From: Chamaecyparis obtusa
Lineage: Eukaryota; Streptophyta; Pinopsida; Cupressales; Cupressaceae
Reading direction: 5' to 3'
Assembly (NCBI GenBank): GCA_027943335.1
Contig: BSBK01005648.1
Location: 485,001-549,000 of the forward strand
DNA: 64,000 bases
Numbering within the stretch: position 1 is the first letter of the stretch; each line of letters begins with the position of its first letter. A program made the position numbers and the translations under genes. This document shows, one piece after another, positions 11,875-24,102 of the stretch. The notes beneath the pieces are model-generated. The model was not told where the DNA came from and did no database searches. It worked only from the letters and a program-made list of their open reading frames with translations.

Positions 11875-12453
11875 ATAAATAAAGTACAAGATGATAAGGG
11901 AAATAAAATTATTGATGTAGAATAAGTCAAGGAAAAACTGAAGAAGATATGGATGAAAAAAGAATAGATTGATTCTATTGGACAAATCACACCAAATTTT
12001 TGTGTGAATATCTCATTGAAAAATAATTAGGTCATGGACATAAGGGGGAGCTCTTTAATAAAAATTATACCTTACCCCTGAATTTGAAGGATTGGTTGAA
12101 GCGATTGATATAATTAGTTGAAAAATTAAATTTGGATCTTATTGAAAACATCTTTGATGGATCTGATCATAATCTTGAGGATCAAAGGTAGAATTTGTAT
12201 CACTAGTGGTATGCAACTTTTTGATCTAGGGTTCGACTCCATTTATTATGATTTATTTTTGAAGCATGAAAAGGAATAAAAGGGTTTTCTATAACATCAT
12301 TTGGCACTGTGATATATTGTGAATGATATTATAGATTGAATGTAGGCAATTTGAGTAGAGATTATGATCTTTTGTGAGATCAAAATTGAAAACCTTGCCG
12401 CTATCATAAAAGGTATTTATCACTACACAACTTGATAAATTTGATTGATAACA
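11875..12453 (+). other. Element C: spacer between ORF1 and ORF2
   Basis: This corresponds in position to the 720-bp ORF1-ORF2 spacer of H. It has no clear coding motif. A clear equivalent of the TATAAATA box of G and H is not visible here, though AATAAAAGGG occurs at about 12273. Confidence 0.45.
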
Positions 12454-13745
12454 ATGGATACACCTATGTTAGTTGATTTCAAGGATAGACCATGACCTAA
12501 ATTTAAGAGAAACCCACATAAATCCATTGAAGATGACCTTGTTGGAGCCTTTTATCATGTGCCTTTTCATGTTTTATACATAGAAAATATTAGGGCTTAT
12601 ATTCATTACAATATTGAGGAGCTAGGAGATTATTCAATTCTTAAGATGTATGATTCCCTAAGTGTTGATGGTAATTTGAAAGATAAATTCAAGTTTTTAG
12701 AAACTACAAAGCTATCTTGGGTCATGAAGTTTCACATCTTTGATGAGCTGGAATGGGTTAGACTAGTTCTCAGCAATATACATAATCAATTCATTTGTCT
12801 TGATAAACCATACAAGATTTCCAAGTACTCGAAGAGGTAATTGGTTTTAATGCTAATGGGGAAGTGCCTTCCATAAGGAATATTAAGAAGGACATGGTAG
12901 CAAGACTTGAATGATTCAAAATGGGATAAGAGAGATGTGAAAGTCAATGACATTAGGCAACCAAATGTGAAGTTTTCTTCAATGGTTCTAGGATACAAAT
13001 TTTATCATTCCAACAGAGAGAGTTCTATCTCTAGCACCATAATTTAGAGTGCATACCGAATAGTTAAGGATAAGGATTAGTATGATATTTGTGAGATTCT
13101 GAGAAAGAATCTTCTAGAGAATTCGGGGAAGATAAAGAAGGACAAGAAACATAAATTGAAGTATGGATCTTTGATTATACACATTTTCTTCTATTTCATG
13201 AACTAATTTTTAGGAATTGATAACATTACAAGGTAGAAATACATACCAATGGAAATAAAAAATCAATTGGTACTACCATATGTAGAATCAATAATAAATG
13301 AAAAAATAATTATGGGGATACTTAAAACCTTTTCAAAAAGAGATGCAGAATAGATGTAGAACCCCGAGGGAGCTTTTGGAGTAATACAAAGACATTGTTT
13401 ATTTCATAGTTGAGACTGATGATTATCACGTAGAGGTAGATGACCCAATGAATTCTTGGATCATGCCTATGGTTTATGAAGTAGATCCTATTCTACTTGA
13501 AGCATATGTTAAGGGCATACTTGATAAACCAATAGACACTAATGAAGAGATATTTGGCACCTACAAAGAGAAGATTTTAAAAGTAAACTTAGAGCTAAAT
13601 AAACCTATTATATAGAGGAAAGTGAGAAAATAAGTTAAAGCTATGGGTGAAAGGAAAGTTTCACTAAGGAGAAAATGGTTGATGCTAGAAGGAAGTAGGA
13701 GGAGGAAGAAAAGAAGAAAGATCAAGAAAATAAGTATATTCATGT
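12454..13745 (+). pseudogene. Element C ORF2, first part (unknown protein)
   Basis: It starts at ATG 12454 (MDTPMLVDFKDRP). Short conserved blocks tie it to ORF2 of H and G: AYIHYNIEELGDY (compare AYIHYKIGVGDF in H), DGNLKDKFKFLE, and FICLDKPYKISK (compare FWLDKPIEVTK). The frame is open at 12559-12840 and then broken by stops. At 13745 it is interrupted by solo LTR D; the same frame resumes at 15201 (CATGTAGATGATGCT), which proves that D is an insertion. Function unknown. Confidence 0.7.
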
Positions 13746-15200
13746 TGTTGGATTATAGAGAGGGGGGGTGAATCAGTAATCCCGATCACAAATACCTTAA
13801 AAAAATTTCTTTGATTAACTCGGTAGCTACCCTGTAACAAAACAATTCACTATTTACCAACAATAGTAAATAAACTATAATAATAAGTAAATCATTCACA
13901 ATGTGTAACACCAATATTTAATGTGGAAACCCAGCTTTGGGAAAAACCACTCTTGCAATTGTCACCCACTAAGAAAATACTGTTCTAAAGTATGCTTGGT
14001 TAAGAGCCAATTTGGTTAAAGATTAAAATACACACTATTAGGTGTGACCTGGTTAAGGGATTTACCTAAGATCTGTTAGGATCTTCACCCTATTAGGAGT
14101 GTCCTTGTTAGAGGGCTTTAAACATGATTTAGAATGTAACCTTTCTTAGGATTCTATAATAAGACTGTTAAGTCCACTCTGTTAAGAGATTTTCCTATTA
14201 CAAATACTAGTAAGAAAAAGTAATAAAATTGACCTATTAATTTGCAGCTATCTTTTCTCAATCATATCCTTGTGCACTCTTAAATCTTTACTTCAATTCT
14301 TCATTATCCACTAGCATCAACACTTCATCAAATTCTTATTTTCCCACTTGGAATCTCTATGTTCCTTCTTCTTTGCAATAGTCGTTAACCCTTCAACTAT
14401 TCAGTTTTCCAACCATTTGTCTATATAAGATCATCCTTTATATAGAAAATTTTGTCTCTTAATCTCATCTATCACATTTTCATTTAATCAATCTTGACCA
14501 TTCAATTCATTATTCCTCAAATTTGAACCTTGGTAATGCGTTTTATTTTCACCTAGGAACTTGAACTTTTCTAGAAACTTGTTTCATCTCTTTTTGCTGC
14601 TTAGATCTTTTCATAGATCTTCATCTTGAATTTTTATGTCTATAGATCTCTTGTAACTAAATTTCCTCATCATCATGATCATCCAACTCATCATAGCTAA
14701 TCATTAAATGTCGATTCCATCCTTATTTAATATATTTTCCTCGCTTGGTGTTCTTCATTAGAATCTTGGTTACATCACTTGGTGCCTAAACCTTTCTTCT
14801 TTACTGAGTGACTTTTCCATCTCAATAGCCAAAACAACTTTACTTACCAAATTGTCAAATATTCATCACCATGCTTTAACAACTTAACATAATCATATGT
14901 TAGGTAGAAAATAATTATATCAACATACTCTAATCATTGTCTGATCTATATCAATTGCTCAATTAAGTTCTACAACTTCTCAACTTTTCATTTCTTCTTC
15001 TCCTTAACTCATTCACTTTATATCATTACCTAATAATATGGAAATATAATATAAATAAAAAATAAATTACTTGACATTAATGACAAGAATATAACTGATC
15101 CAACCTTTCTACTATCATGAATTCCTCTAATCTTGGTTGGTCTTTATCATCATCTCCATCAGATAATCAATCTTCAACATTGTTATCACTTATGGTAACA
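13746..15200 (-). mobile_element. Element D: solo LTR with CATGT target duplication
   Basis: The 1,455-bp sequence begins TGTTGG and ends GGTAACA on the plus strand and is flanked by CATGT at 13741-13745 and 15201-15205. Near its left end it carries the complement of the LTR 3'-end motif (GAGAGGGGGGGTGAATCA), and it has the GTGGAAACCCAGC block shared with A, E and K. There is no internal domain, primer site or polypurine tract, so it is the product of LTR-LTR recombination. Orientation is minus, judged from those blocks. Confidence 0.85.
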
Positions 15201-15242
15201 CATGTAGATGATGCTGATGATGGATCCCCTCCTCACATACTA
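15201..15242 (+). pseudogene. Element C ORF2, short piece between D and G
   Basis: In frame with the upstream part it reads HVDDADDGSPPHIL, then is cut by element G at 15243. The frame picks up at 28866 (TACTATTCAAAAGA) on the far side of G. The last five bases (TACTA) are the target duplication of G. Confidence 0.75.
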
Positions 15243-16463
15243 TGTTGGAATAAGGGGAGATAGGTACTGAGAGGGGAGGGGTGAATCAGTGCCCACAAAT
15301 ACTTTAACTCACTAACCTTTTAGATCTACAACAACAAACAGTGATAACCTTCCAAAATAACTTGCATCTAACACATGTATCATTCATCCATTCAACTTAT
15401 GAAAGTAATAACATGAAATAAAAAATATGAAAATCACATAACACAAGTATTTTGGTAACATAGAAACCCTTTTTAGAAGGTAAAACTATAGTGGGGGTGA
15501 CACCACAAATTCTTCACTACTGCAGATGGAAAAGGTTTGCCTGTTAGAGCTACAAGTTTTGATCACTTTTGGTGATCTTACCCTATTAGGAGTAAAATAT
15601 TAGATCAGCTAGATCTACCTAGTTATAGGATTTTAACAACACTAATGAAGTGTGCACTTGGTTAAGAGATTTACATAAGACTGTCAAGTCTACTCTGTTA
15701 AGAGATTTAGCCAAAAACTCTATTACAATTGTTAGAAAGTAATAGGAAAATATCTGCTAATGACAACTTGATTGTATGATACAGATCTATAAAGTACTAA
15801 CAAAATACCACCTTTACTGTGATGTATCTCTACTCTGAACTGCTCAGTTAGCCTGCTCTAATTCTTCTTAATCTGATAAACTTTTGAATATTGATCTACT
15901 CTGTCAACTAATAGACTTGAAGTTAGGCAAGTGCTTCAAGTGCTCCATAATTCATACATCAGTTCTCAACACAAATGATGCAAACATACATTTATATAGC
16001 ATACTACTTTGTGTCGCTTAACAAAATTAGGTTACACATCTTAGACAAAACCCTAAGATCTATGGTGTAGAAAAATGACCTAGATCAAACTATTACATAA
16101 GATATACATTGCATTTAATGAGTATCTTGACAATAAATATCCCTTGATCTATGTAAAATGTTTTCTGATTTGTTGTAACCATTTGCATACAAGAATGTAC
16201 CATTCCTGATTACTATGCCATTTCCTATGATCATTGGTAAACACTATATAAAATGTTTGGTGTATACTGGTGCTCGGTGTTTACTATCACTCCGTGTCAG
16301 TGTCTGCTAGTGCTCGGTAAACTATCTGATGCTCGGTGTATATGATTAACCGACTGGGTCTATTTTGCTTCTAGTTACCGACTAGCTCAATTTAAGAAAC
16401 TGACTGATATTGTAGATAACCTTTGATACTAATGACAACCTTTAATGCTCAATAGAGATAAAA
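15243..16463 (-). repeat. Element G: 3' LTR
   Basis: TGTTGGAATAAGGGGAGATA at its left edge equals the left edge of the partner at 27666. It contains the complement of a TATATAAATG promoter box at about 15987-15998, as in the partner and in both H LTRs. GGTGAATCAGTGCCC near the left edge is the family 3'-end motif on the minus strand. Confidence 0.93.
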
Positions 16464-16476
16464 ATCTCCCCCTTTT
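16464..16476 (-). promoter_or_regulatory. Element G: polypurine tract
   Basis: Plus-strand ATCTCCCCCTTTT is AAAAGGGGGAGAT on the minus strand and directly abuts the 3' LTR. It would prime plus-strand DNA synthesis. Confidence 0.85.
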
Positions 16477-16566
16477 GCATTAGTATCAAAACTTGAATGT
16501 ATATAGACAAAATTTTCTATATATACCTCATAACTCCGCCATATACATATATACTTATCAAAATTT

Positions 16567-18807
16567 CTATTTACTCCCCCTTAGTGCATGCTCCCAGTAA
16601 TATGTAGTATACGTGGCATCTATGTACATGTTTGGCATATTGACATATACATTAATTTCCCCCCTTTTGATAGTAATGCCAAATACAAAAAACATTAAAC
16701 TGTATATTCTCATCTTGTCAAAAACATTCTGATGGGTTTTCTTCATAGACTCCAAGAGGTTTTCCCATTCCTCTTTCAATTTGCTAAGAGCAATATGCTC
16801 AAGACCGACTTGTGCATGCATGTCAAAGATATTCTCCAACACTAAAATTTATGGTGTTGCAACAAGTTGTTCCACTTTGAAAATGTGTTTCTCAAAAATC
16901 TTCAGGTATGGAAGGAGTTATGTCTGTAACTCTATGATCTGATCAGTGATCTGCTCTTCTTGTTTCTTGAGATCTGCTATCAACCACCAAAGTTCCTAAA
17001 CTTGATGAATGTGCTTTGAGAAAGCTTGTGGCTCGGTGATAGCCACATTTGCACTAGTCTTGATTTCATTTTCTAGACGTTTGATATTTTCACTGATCTC
17101 AACATTGAAGGTTTCCATAGTGCATAGCTTCAGTAAGAATTGAAAGATTAACTGGGTTATAGATTTTATTTCAGTTATTACCTCATATAATTTGACCTTG
17201 TTTATTGCCACTTCTTGGCTGATTCTTTTTTCCAGTTTGTCTTGAATCTTGGACTCTACCCTTTCTTCAATTCTCTTGTCAGCATCAATGTCCAGGACAT
17301 TTATCTTCTTGGTAAGAATAGAAAGTTGATCTATAATAGGAGTATCTTCATCAATGCTCACTTCAGGTACTACTTTTTGTAAGATATCCCTAACATCTAT
17401 TAATATTTCTTTATGTTTAGCTTCTTGCTTCAACTTTTCTTGTGCTGCTTTTCTTGTACATAGTTCCCCATATTTGCTCAATTCTTTAGGGCTAAGGGTC
17501 CTCAGGTCACAGTCGGGTATTACTATAACTTCATCTAAAGTGACCAACCCTTTTTATTTCTTTTTCTTCTTCTTTTTAGGTGCAAGGGGTGACTTCTTCA
17601 GAATGGTGACAAGTAACTTGTATTCTACCTTTGGAGTATCCTTCCCGGTTGACACACTCTCTTCCTTCCTTTGCTCCTCAATAACTTGTGTATTGGTTGA
17701 GTGAGTGGGAGCCTCGGATGTGGTGTTAGGTGGGGTCACCTCGATTGCCTTAGGCTCATCTTGTGCCTTTTTTTCTATAGTAGTTGCCTCTATTCCTTTA
17801 GACTTATGTGTCTCTGTAGGTGTTTCGGTGTCTTGTTCCCCTGTTGTATCTTTATGTTTCTCAGGGTCTGAGCCATCGGGTTGTTCCTGTAAAAGAATTT
17901 CTACTACTTCTGCAAGTATAGGAAGCTCACCCAGTAATGATGTAAATGCACATTCAGTGACTTGAGCTTCATATTGAGTGTTTTCTAGAGCAATATTTAC
18001 ATCCCCATCATCCTTGTCATTAGGATCACTCTTTGTGATGTCCTCAATGAGTACATCATCATCGATTTTCTTCTTCATGTGGATCTCTACTGGATCCAGT
18101 GTATCCTATGAAATATTTATGTCTTCATTTTGTTCAGTGATATCAATTACCTTAGTAATTGATATACCAGAGTCCTTTGGCTTCTCTGTTGCAGTATCAT
18201 CAATGTAGATACCTTTTCCTTTGATATTTTGTCTCTTTTTAGACATATTTAAGAATGCATTTTTCTTAGCTTGTTCTTTGTCTTTAAAAATTGATCTCCA
18301 TAGGGAATCGCCAATCTCATCTACATCTACCACGTTCTCATCCAGTATCATCATGACTCGGTTCTTTATAGAAAATCTTGCTTGATGATTAACCATGAGT
18401 TCATCAATTTTTGCTAGGCTTAGATGTGGGTTTGTTCGAACTAGAGACCTTTCTCTCTTTCTTTTCTCGATGTCTAGTGCATAAGCCCATTTCTATTTAT
18501 TCTATCATCCAACTCCTTTAGTAATGATAGTGCAAATTCTAATGGAACTCTTTTAAACTTTATCATCATTTGGATGACTACCTCCTCAATCTTTGTTTGA
18601 TCCTCATTTGACATTTTGTCAAATCTACTTAGTTCCGGATGATCAAGGTCATTGTTCTCAATGATATCTTCAATGACTTCATCTATTGACCTTACTTTGT
18701 TGCTGACCATTTTGAATTTACTGATGTCATCAGCATTTTTAGTATCCTCAAGGTCTTCTTTACCTCTTATCAGTCTTCTCCTTTTCTTTGGTTCCTCAGC
18801 TTCAACC
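16567..18807 (-). pseudogene. Element G ORF2, C-terminal part (unknown protein)
   Basis: Open stretches (18396-18106, 18078-17554, 17547-16996, 16842-16567) lie in one frame with few stops. One frameshift separates the 18807-18474 piece from the rest. Visible features are a basic PKKRRRLIRG motif next to the insertion of I, an acidic Asp/Glu/Thr-rich middle (about 17600-18078), a Lys run at about 17555-17575, TLDEVIVIPDCDLRTLSP (about 17540), long Lys/Glu helices, and a tail with EEWENLLESMKKTHQNVFDKM (about 16720-16780). Each block has a close counterpart in H. No enzyme motif is visible. Upstream it continues at 24103 beyond element I. Confidence 0.8.
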
Positions 18808-19835
18808 TGTAGACATAAAAGTAGTACACTTCTATGAATCCTTACATGCAAGAAAACTCAAGAATGAGCCCTCACAAATCAATCCATAACTCTCTATGTA
18901 TGGAGTTGCAAGATTGTAAAATTTTTCTCAGCTAGAGCTATGAAGCTAATGACCTTGCTAGTCAACCACACAATGAGAGATTCAAGTGAAGACAAGGGCA
19001 AGAGTGCCAATATCTCCAAGAATCAAATGAAAATGAAATGTAATGTAAGCTAAGAATGAAAATGCAAGCTAAGCTAAATCATAACAATGTAATTCTTGAA
19101 AGGAAATCTAATCTATGAAAGGAAAGTACAAGCCAGACTATGAAAAGGAAAGTACAAGTCTTACAACACTTCCTAATTAAGCTATGTGAGATTAATTTAT
19201 TGCATAAAGGAAATCTATACTAAGAATGCCATGATTATGCAACTATGAAAGTAAACTAAATGAGATGCAACAACAATGTCTTCAAATCTTGGATGCAAGA
19301 TGTCTTCAAAGAGCTCCAAATAACCTAGACAACCTGCAACATAAAATTAGCATAAAAGAGAATGACCTAGAATGAGGAAGAGAGCTCTTCTTTTATAGGA
19401 AATGAGAAAGAATGGACCATGGAGATTAAGAGGCAAAACACTTAATCAATGGCAGAGCATCAAAGAGGAGAAATCCACGTGCACAAATATCCTCCAATGA
19501 GAAAATAAGAATTGACTTTTATGTCCATATGAGACAAAAGTACTTTTTCCCTTTTTATAAAATAAGAATAATGCTTTATTTGTGCAACTTAGGATAAGAT
19601 GAAAAGTGGGGGCTTTTTATTTATTAAAAGGGGAGGAAATATTCCTTTTAATTAAATAAAGACTTTAGGATAAAATGGTTAGCCTAAGGCAAATAATTAA
19701 AAATGATGAAAAGGATTTGATCAAGGAAATTGATATAATTGATAAAATGCTGATTTTTGAAAATATTGATTCAGGGATTTGATAAATTGTTGAATGGGGG
19801 CCCAAAGTCTAGGCAACCATTTTAGGGTGCATACA
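18808..19835 (-). repeat. Element I: left LTR (3' LTR by inferred orientation)
   Basis: Starts TGTAGACATAAAAGTAG and ends GTGCATACA. It is colinear with the right LTR over its whole length and equal in size. No coding content was recognised. Confidence 0.92.
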
Positions 19836-20700
19836 TTTTCCCCTCTTTGACTAATGTGTGATCATTCTAGGAACACATGCAGTCAAAGAAGAATTGAAAT
19901 GTGAGATCGATCTGGGATCACAAAACAACTTAGATGTGTGTTCATTTTGGGAACACATTAGGACAAAGATAAGCAAAAGCTAAAAGACAAGACCAACACC
20001 ATCATTTCTAGGTGCAAATCAAGCCTTAGACAAAACTATCACTATTGTTGCTAGGCAATAATCAAGTCTGAAAAATAGGAGATAAAAATTGAAAGACAAA
20101 ATCACCACCATCACTGCTAGGTGATAATCAAGTCTCAAAATAAGAATCTCAAGCTGAGTTGAATGATAAAGCTGAATCAAAGATTAAAGATGATAGGTAC
20201 TGCCCCCTTGAAATTGAAATCAACATTAGGTAGAGGAGAATAGGAAATTGATAAACTTGATTAAGTCACTAGAAATCATAATCGAAGAATAGGTTAATAG
20301 GATAACCATTAAGCAATGAAAACATGCCCTAGTTTGACCAAGTCAAACTTAGAAAAATGAAGTGAGTGATAATGAATGATAGACTAGGAGTTTGAAAGAG
20401 ATGGGGGTGAAGAAATGAAGATGCCCCAACAAAGATCGAAGGATCAGGCCTCAAATGATTAGCCAACTATGTAGATGAGGGTGAAATTTTGAAATGTAAT
20501 TTTGACTATCAAGATTAACTCAGATTTCAATTTCAAGTCCGAAAATAGATCTAGGATGTCAAAATTAGCTAGGGGTGTAATTTTCATGCAATTTCGAGGT
20601 ATTTTGAAAATTAGGTCAAAAAGTCAAAATGCTATATAAGGGGCAAAAAGTGTCATTTTCAAAATCATTTGACTTTTATTGATTTGAGAATTATGAGAGC
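19836..20700. other. Element I interior: non-coding, with diverged short repeats
   Basis: The first 13 bases (TTTTCCCCTCTTT) are the polypurine-like tract on the minus strand. Between about 20000 and 20150 three diverged units of the type CACCATCA..GCTAGGTGATAATCAAGTCT occur (about 20003, 20037 and 20106). Two further units with GGAACACAT occur at about 19870 and 19950. No protein motif was seen. Confidence 0.5.
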
Positions 20701-20712
20701 TTAGAGAGAGAA

Positions 20713-22990
20713 AATGGCCCAGCAAGCAGGAGTTCCCATCCACAGGCATCAATTCGAGCGAGCCCGGTTGCACAACTGGCCTCCACACTATCCTGCCTCC
20801 GTATGTTTTCAGAAAATGTGTCTGTTTTGAGTCATTTATTGCATTTAATATGCTTTTAGCACATTTCAAAATTTTTAAAAGTTCAAATTTTGAGATTAGG
20901 GAAAACTATCACATGATACTTTAGAATTATTGTGCCCTTTGGGGAGAAACATCGCGCAATACTTCGCTTGTCCCTAAAGTATCGCATGCGTATAGACACG
21001 AGTATCGCATGATGACTGGCGAACTATCACATGATATCAAGAGAAGTATCGCATGACCAAAGGTATATCACACTACTATAGAAACAAGTATCCAACGATA
21101 CTTGTTCCAAAAAAGCAATATCACCCAAGTGCAAAATTTGATATTTTAAGTATTTTTGAGCAAAAAATGACATGGGTCTAGACAAATTTACATTGTATAT
21201 GTCTTGTACTAATTTTTTAGACATTCATCATGATATGTACTAAAATCTGGCTTGGTTTAATGGTTTGCAAGAGCACTTTCTGGTGCTACTCATCAGAGCA
21301 CTGAAGGTGGTGGAACTAAAGTGCATTTGAGATCTTGATGATCCGGGCAAGGATGACTTGAGAGCGATGGGATTTGGATATTTGGTGCAGTTCCTAGATA
21401 TCCAAGCTGATCATGGGTTGTTGACTGCTCTTGCTGAGAGATGGCATAGTGAGCACAACACTTTCCACCTACCATGGAGAGCCGGTGAGTAAAATCATGC
21501 TTTAAGATATAATCGTTTAAATATAATGTTCCCATATGATGAAAAAACTAACATGATTGTTTGCTGGCATAGGTGTACTATGATCAGGATGCCACTAAGG
21601 GCTGACATGCTATCTAGGGAATTTTTTAGGATGTCACTATCATTGACAGACATGTCAGCTGGGAGTGACTGATTGATGATTTTGGCAGAGACTTCCCAGT
21701 GTCGTGCATTGTTGCGTCCATCATCTCATAGGCCCTGATGACTGATCGTAGTCAGAAGGGATTCCCTCTTGGATGGGGCAGACTACTGGTGGACTTGGTA
21801 GTTAGACCTTGGCACATGGCATGGGGACCTACCATACTTGTAGAGATGTATCATGAGTTGCACGAGATTGTCTACAGGGATGGTCGGACATGGGCATGTA
21901 GTACCATCCTAGCACAGGTGTGGGCTTGGGATCACATTGCTATGAGACGTCCCAGGGTTCAGCCAATAGAGTGGAGATATGCATACATATATAGGTACAA
22001 AGGATTCATATCACATGCCCATACTGGGGATGTGACACACTATTGATGGGTTCTAGATGAGATGACCTCCTTCACATCGAGGCCATACAGGGATGTTGAG
22101 ACATGGGGGGATGTAGAGGATGATTTGAGCTATATGCTATGTAGCTAACCATTGGTAGGCTGACACTCTAAGATTGTTGAGAGGTTCTACATCACACAAG
22201 TATGGTAATAGTTTGGGCGTCAGCAGCGGGTCTCCACAGAGACCACCACCTATGCGAGGGCCAGAGATGAGGAGGGACATGGGTGGCTACCTATGTTAGA
22301 CTATCAGCAAGCCATGGCAGAGATAGATGGCATTAGGAGGGAGCCTTGGGAGTACCTTCCTGATATGGCTGATGTAGGATTAGATGCAGCATATAGGGCA
22401 AAGTGGTAGAGGGCACCATTCCCTTGTTTCACAGTACCTGATGCTCTGGTAGCGGCTCAGGGTGGGGATGGGGATGATGGGGGAGACAAAGGAGATGGAG
22501 GGAGAGGGAGAGGGAGAGGGATAGAGTGAGGGGATGGATTAGGATCAAGTGGTCAGAAATGGCCATGGGGATAGAGATCAGTGACCCTTGAGGATGAGGT
22601 GAGGCCAACTCACCGACAGGCAGAGGTACAACAAGATCAGCCTACAGGATGGGATGACCTGAGAGCTAGGATCTAGGCCCTAGAGATAGAGATGCAATAG
22701 CTACACATCACCATAATACTGAGAGACTAGCAACTAGCTAACTTAAGGGTAGAGAGAGATCAACAGATCACTAATCTTAGGGTACAGATAGCATGCCAGG
22801 AGCAGGCGGCATAGGTTGACACAGCAGAGATCTGGAGAGAGATAGCACAAGCTACTTAGTACCATAGACTCTACCTACATGTTGTACTCGAGGGATAGAG
22901 AGAACAATCTTACTCTCAGAGGGTAGGTAGATCAGATATGGTGCCAGACAGGGTAGCAACACCACCTCCACCACCACCATGTGATGGGGA
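20713..22990 (+). pseudogene. Plant mobile domain (PMD, MAIN-like) gene relic with intron-like gaps
   Basis: A first block from ATG 20713 reads MAQQAGVPIHRHQFERAR and ends at GCCTCC|GTATGT. A second block (about 21298-21487) includes LRAMGFGYLVQFLDIQADHG and WHSEHNTFHLPWRAGE, typical of the PMD N-terminus (W..TH.FHLP.GE). It stops at a GT-starting gap that ends ATAG at about 21572. A third block (21738-22046) includes AWGPTILVEMYHELHEIV and AQVWAWDHIAMRRPRVQP, the signature PMD LLQ.WAWE..P..RP region. A Gly/Asp/Arg-rich, then Gln-rich tail with a Pro run (PPPPPP, about 22965) follows. Stops make it a relic. Host PMD proteins act in gene silencing and genome integrity; PMDs are also known in plant transposons. 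Confidence 0.72.
20905..21110. repeat. Cluster of TATCGCATGAT-like short repeats
   Basis: Variants of AGTATCGCATGA occur at about 20905 (CTATCACATGATACT), 20980, 21001, 21024 and 21045. They are spaced irregularly, about 15-40 bp apart apart from the first, in the presumed first intron of the PMD relic. They are partly palindromic around GCATGC or TCATGA. Confidence 0.6.
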
Positions 22991-23074
22991 GAGTCATACC
23001 TAGGTTTAAGGCTTAGGTTTAGATGTTTTTGGACATATCCTGAGACTTGTGATCCAAATTTTGGGATCTCATAT

Positions 23075-24102
23075 TGTACACACAAAAGTAGTGCACTTCT
23101 ATGAATCCTTACATGCAAGAAAACTCAAAAATAAGCCCTCACAAATCAATCCATAACTCTCTATGTATGGAGTTGCAAGATTGTAAAATTGCTCTCAGCT
23201 AGAGCTATGAAGCTAATGACCTTGCTAGTCAACCACACAATGAGAGATTCAAGTGAAGACAAGGGCAAGAGTGCCAATATCTCCAAGAATCAAATGAAAA
23301 TGAAATGCAATGTAAGCTAAGAATGAAGATGCAAGCTAAGCTAAATGATAACAATGTAATGCTTGAAAGGAAATCTAATCTATGAAAGGAAAGTACAAGC
23401 TAGACTATGAAAAGGAAAGTACAAGTCTTACAACCCTTCCTAATTAAGCTATGTGAGATTAATCTATTGCATAAAGGAAATCTATACTAAGAATGCCATG
23501 ATTATGCAACTATGAAAGTAAACTAAATGAGATGCAACAACAATGTCTTCAAAGCTTGGATGCAAGATGTCTTCAAAGAGCTCCAAATAACCTAGAAAAC
23601 TTACAGCATAGAATTAGCATAAAAGAGAATGACCTAGAATGAGGAAGAGAGCTCTTCTTTTATAGGAAATGAGAAAGAATGGACCATGGAGATTAAGAGG
23701 CAAAATACTTAATCAATAGTGGAGCATCAAAGAGGAGCAATCCATGTGCACAAATATCCTCCAATGAGAAAATAAGAGTTGACTTTTGTGTCCATATGAG
23801 ACAAAAGTACTTTTTCCCTTTTTATAAAATAAGAATAATGCTTTATTTGTGCAACTTAGGATAAGATGAAAAGTGGGGGCTTTTTATTTATTAAAAGGGG
23901 AGGATATATTTCTTTTAATTAAATAAAGACTTTAGGATAACATGGTTAGCCTAAGGCAAATAATAAAAAATGATGAAAAGGATTTGATCAAGGAAATTGA
24001 TATAATTGATAAAATGCTGATTTTTGAAAATATTGATTCAGGGATTTGATAAATTGTTGAATGGGGACCCAAAGTCTAGGTGACCATTTTAGGGTGCATA
24101 CA
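23075..24102 (-). repeat. Element I: right LTR (5' LTR by inferred orientation)
   Basis: Starts TGTACACACAAAAGTAG and ends GTGCATACA, then the CAACC duplication. It matches the left LTR base for base over long runs. Confidence 0.92.

Larger units (their letters stand above)
18808..24102 (-). mobile_element. Element I: LTR retroelement inside G ORF2, carrying an antisense plant-mobile-domain gene
   Basis: Two 1,028-bp direct repeats (18808-19835, 23075-24102) start TGTA and end GCATACA. They are flanked by CAACC at 18803-18807 and 24103-24107. AAAGAGGGGAAAA on the minus strand, next to the left LTR, looks like a polypurine tract, so the element is read as minus with its 3' LTR on the left. 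No primer site could be assigned to a tRNA, and no gag or pol was found in the 3.2-kb interior. The interior instead has a plus-strand (antisense) PMD gene relic. By eye the LTRs differ at about one base in twenty, so this is a fairly recent insertion. Confidence 0.85.

Noticed and set aside
17354..18208. Plus-strand open frames rich in Ser and Phe
   Set aside because: They are antisense shadows of the charged, stop-poor G ORF2 on the minus strand; the same happens opposite H ORF2 (49671-50324).
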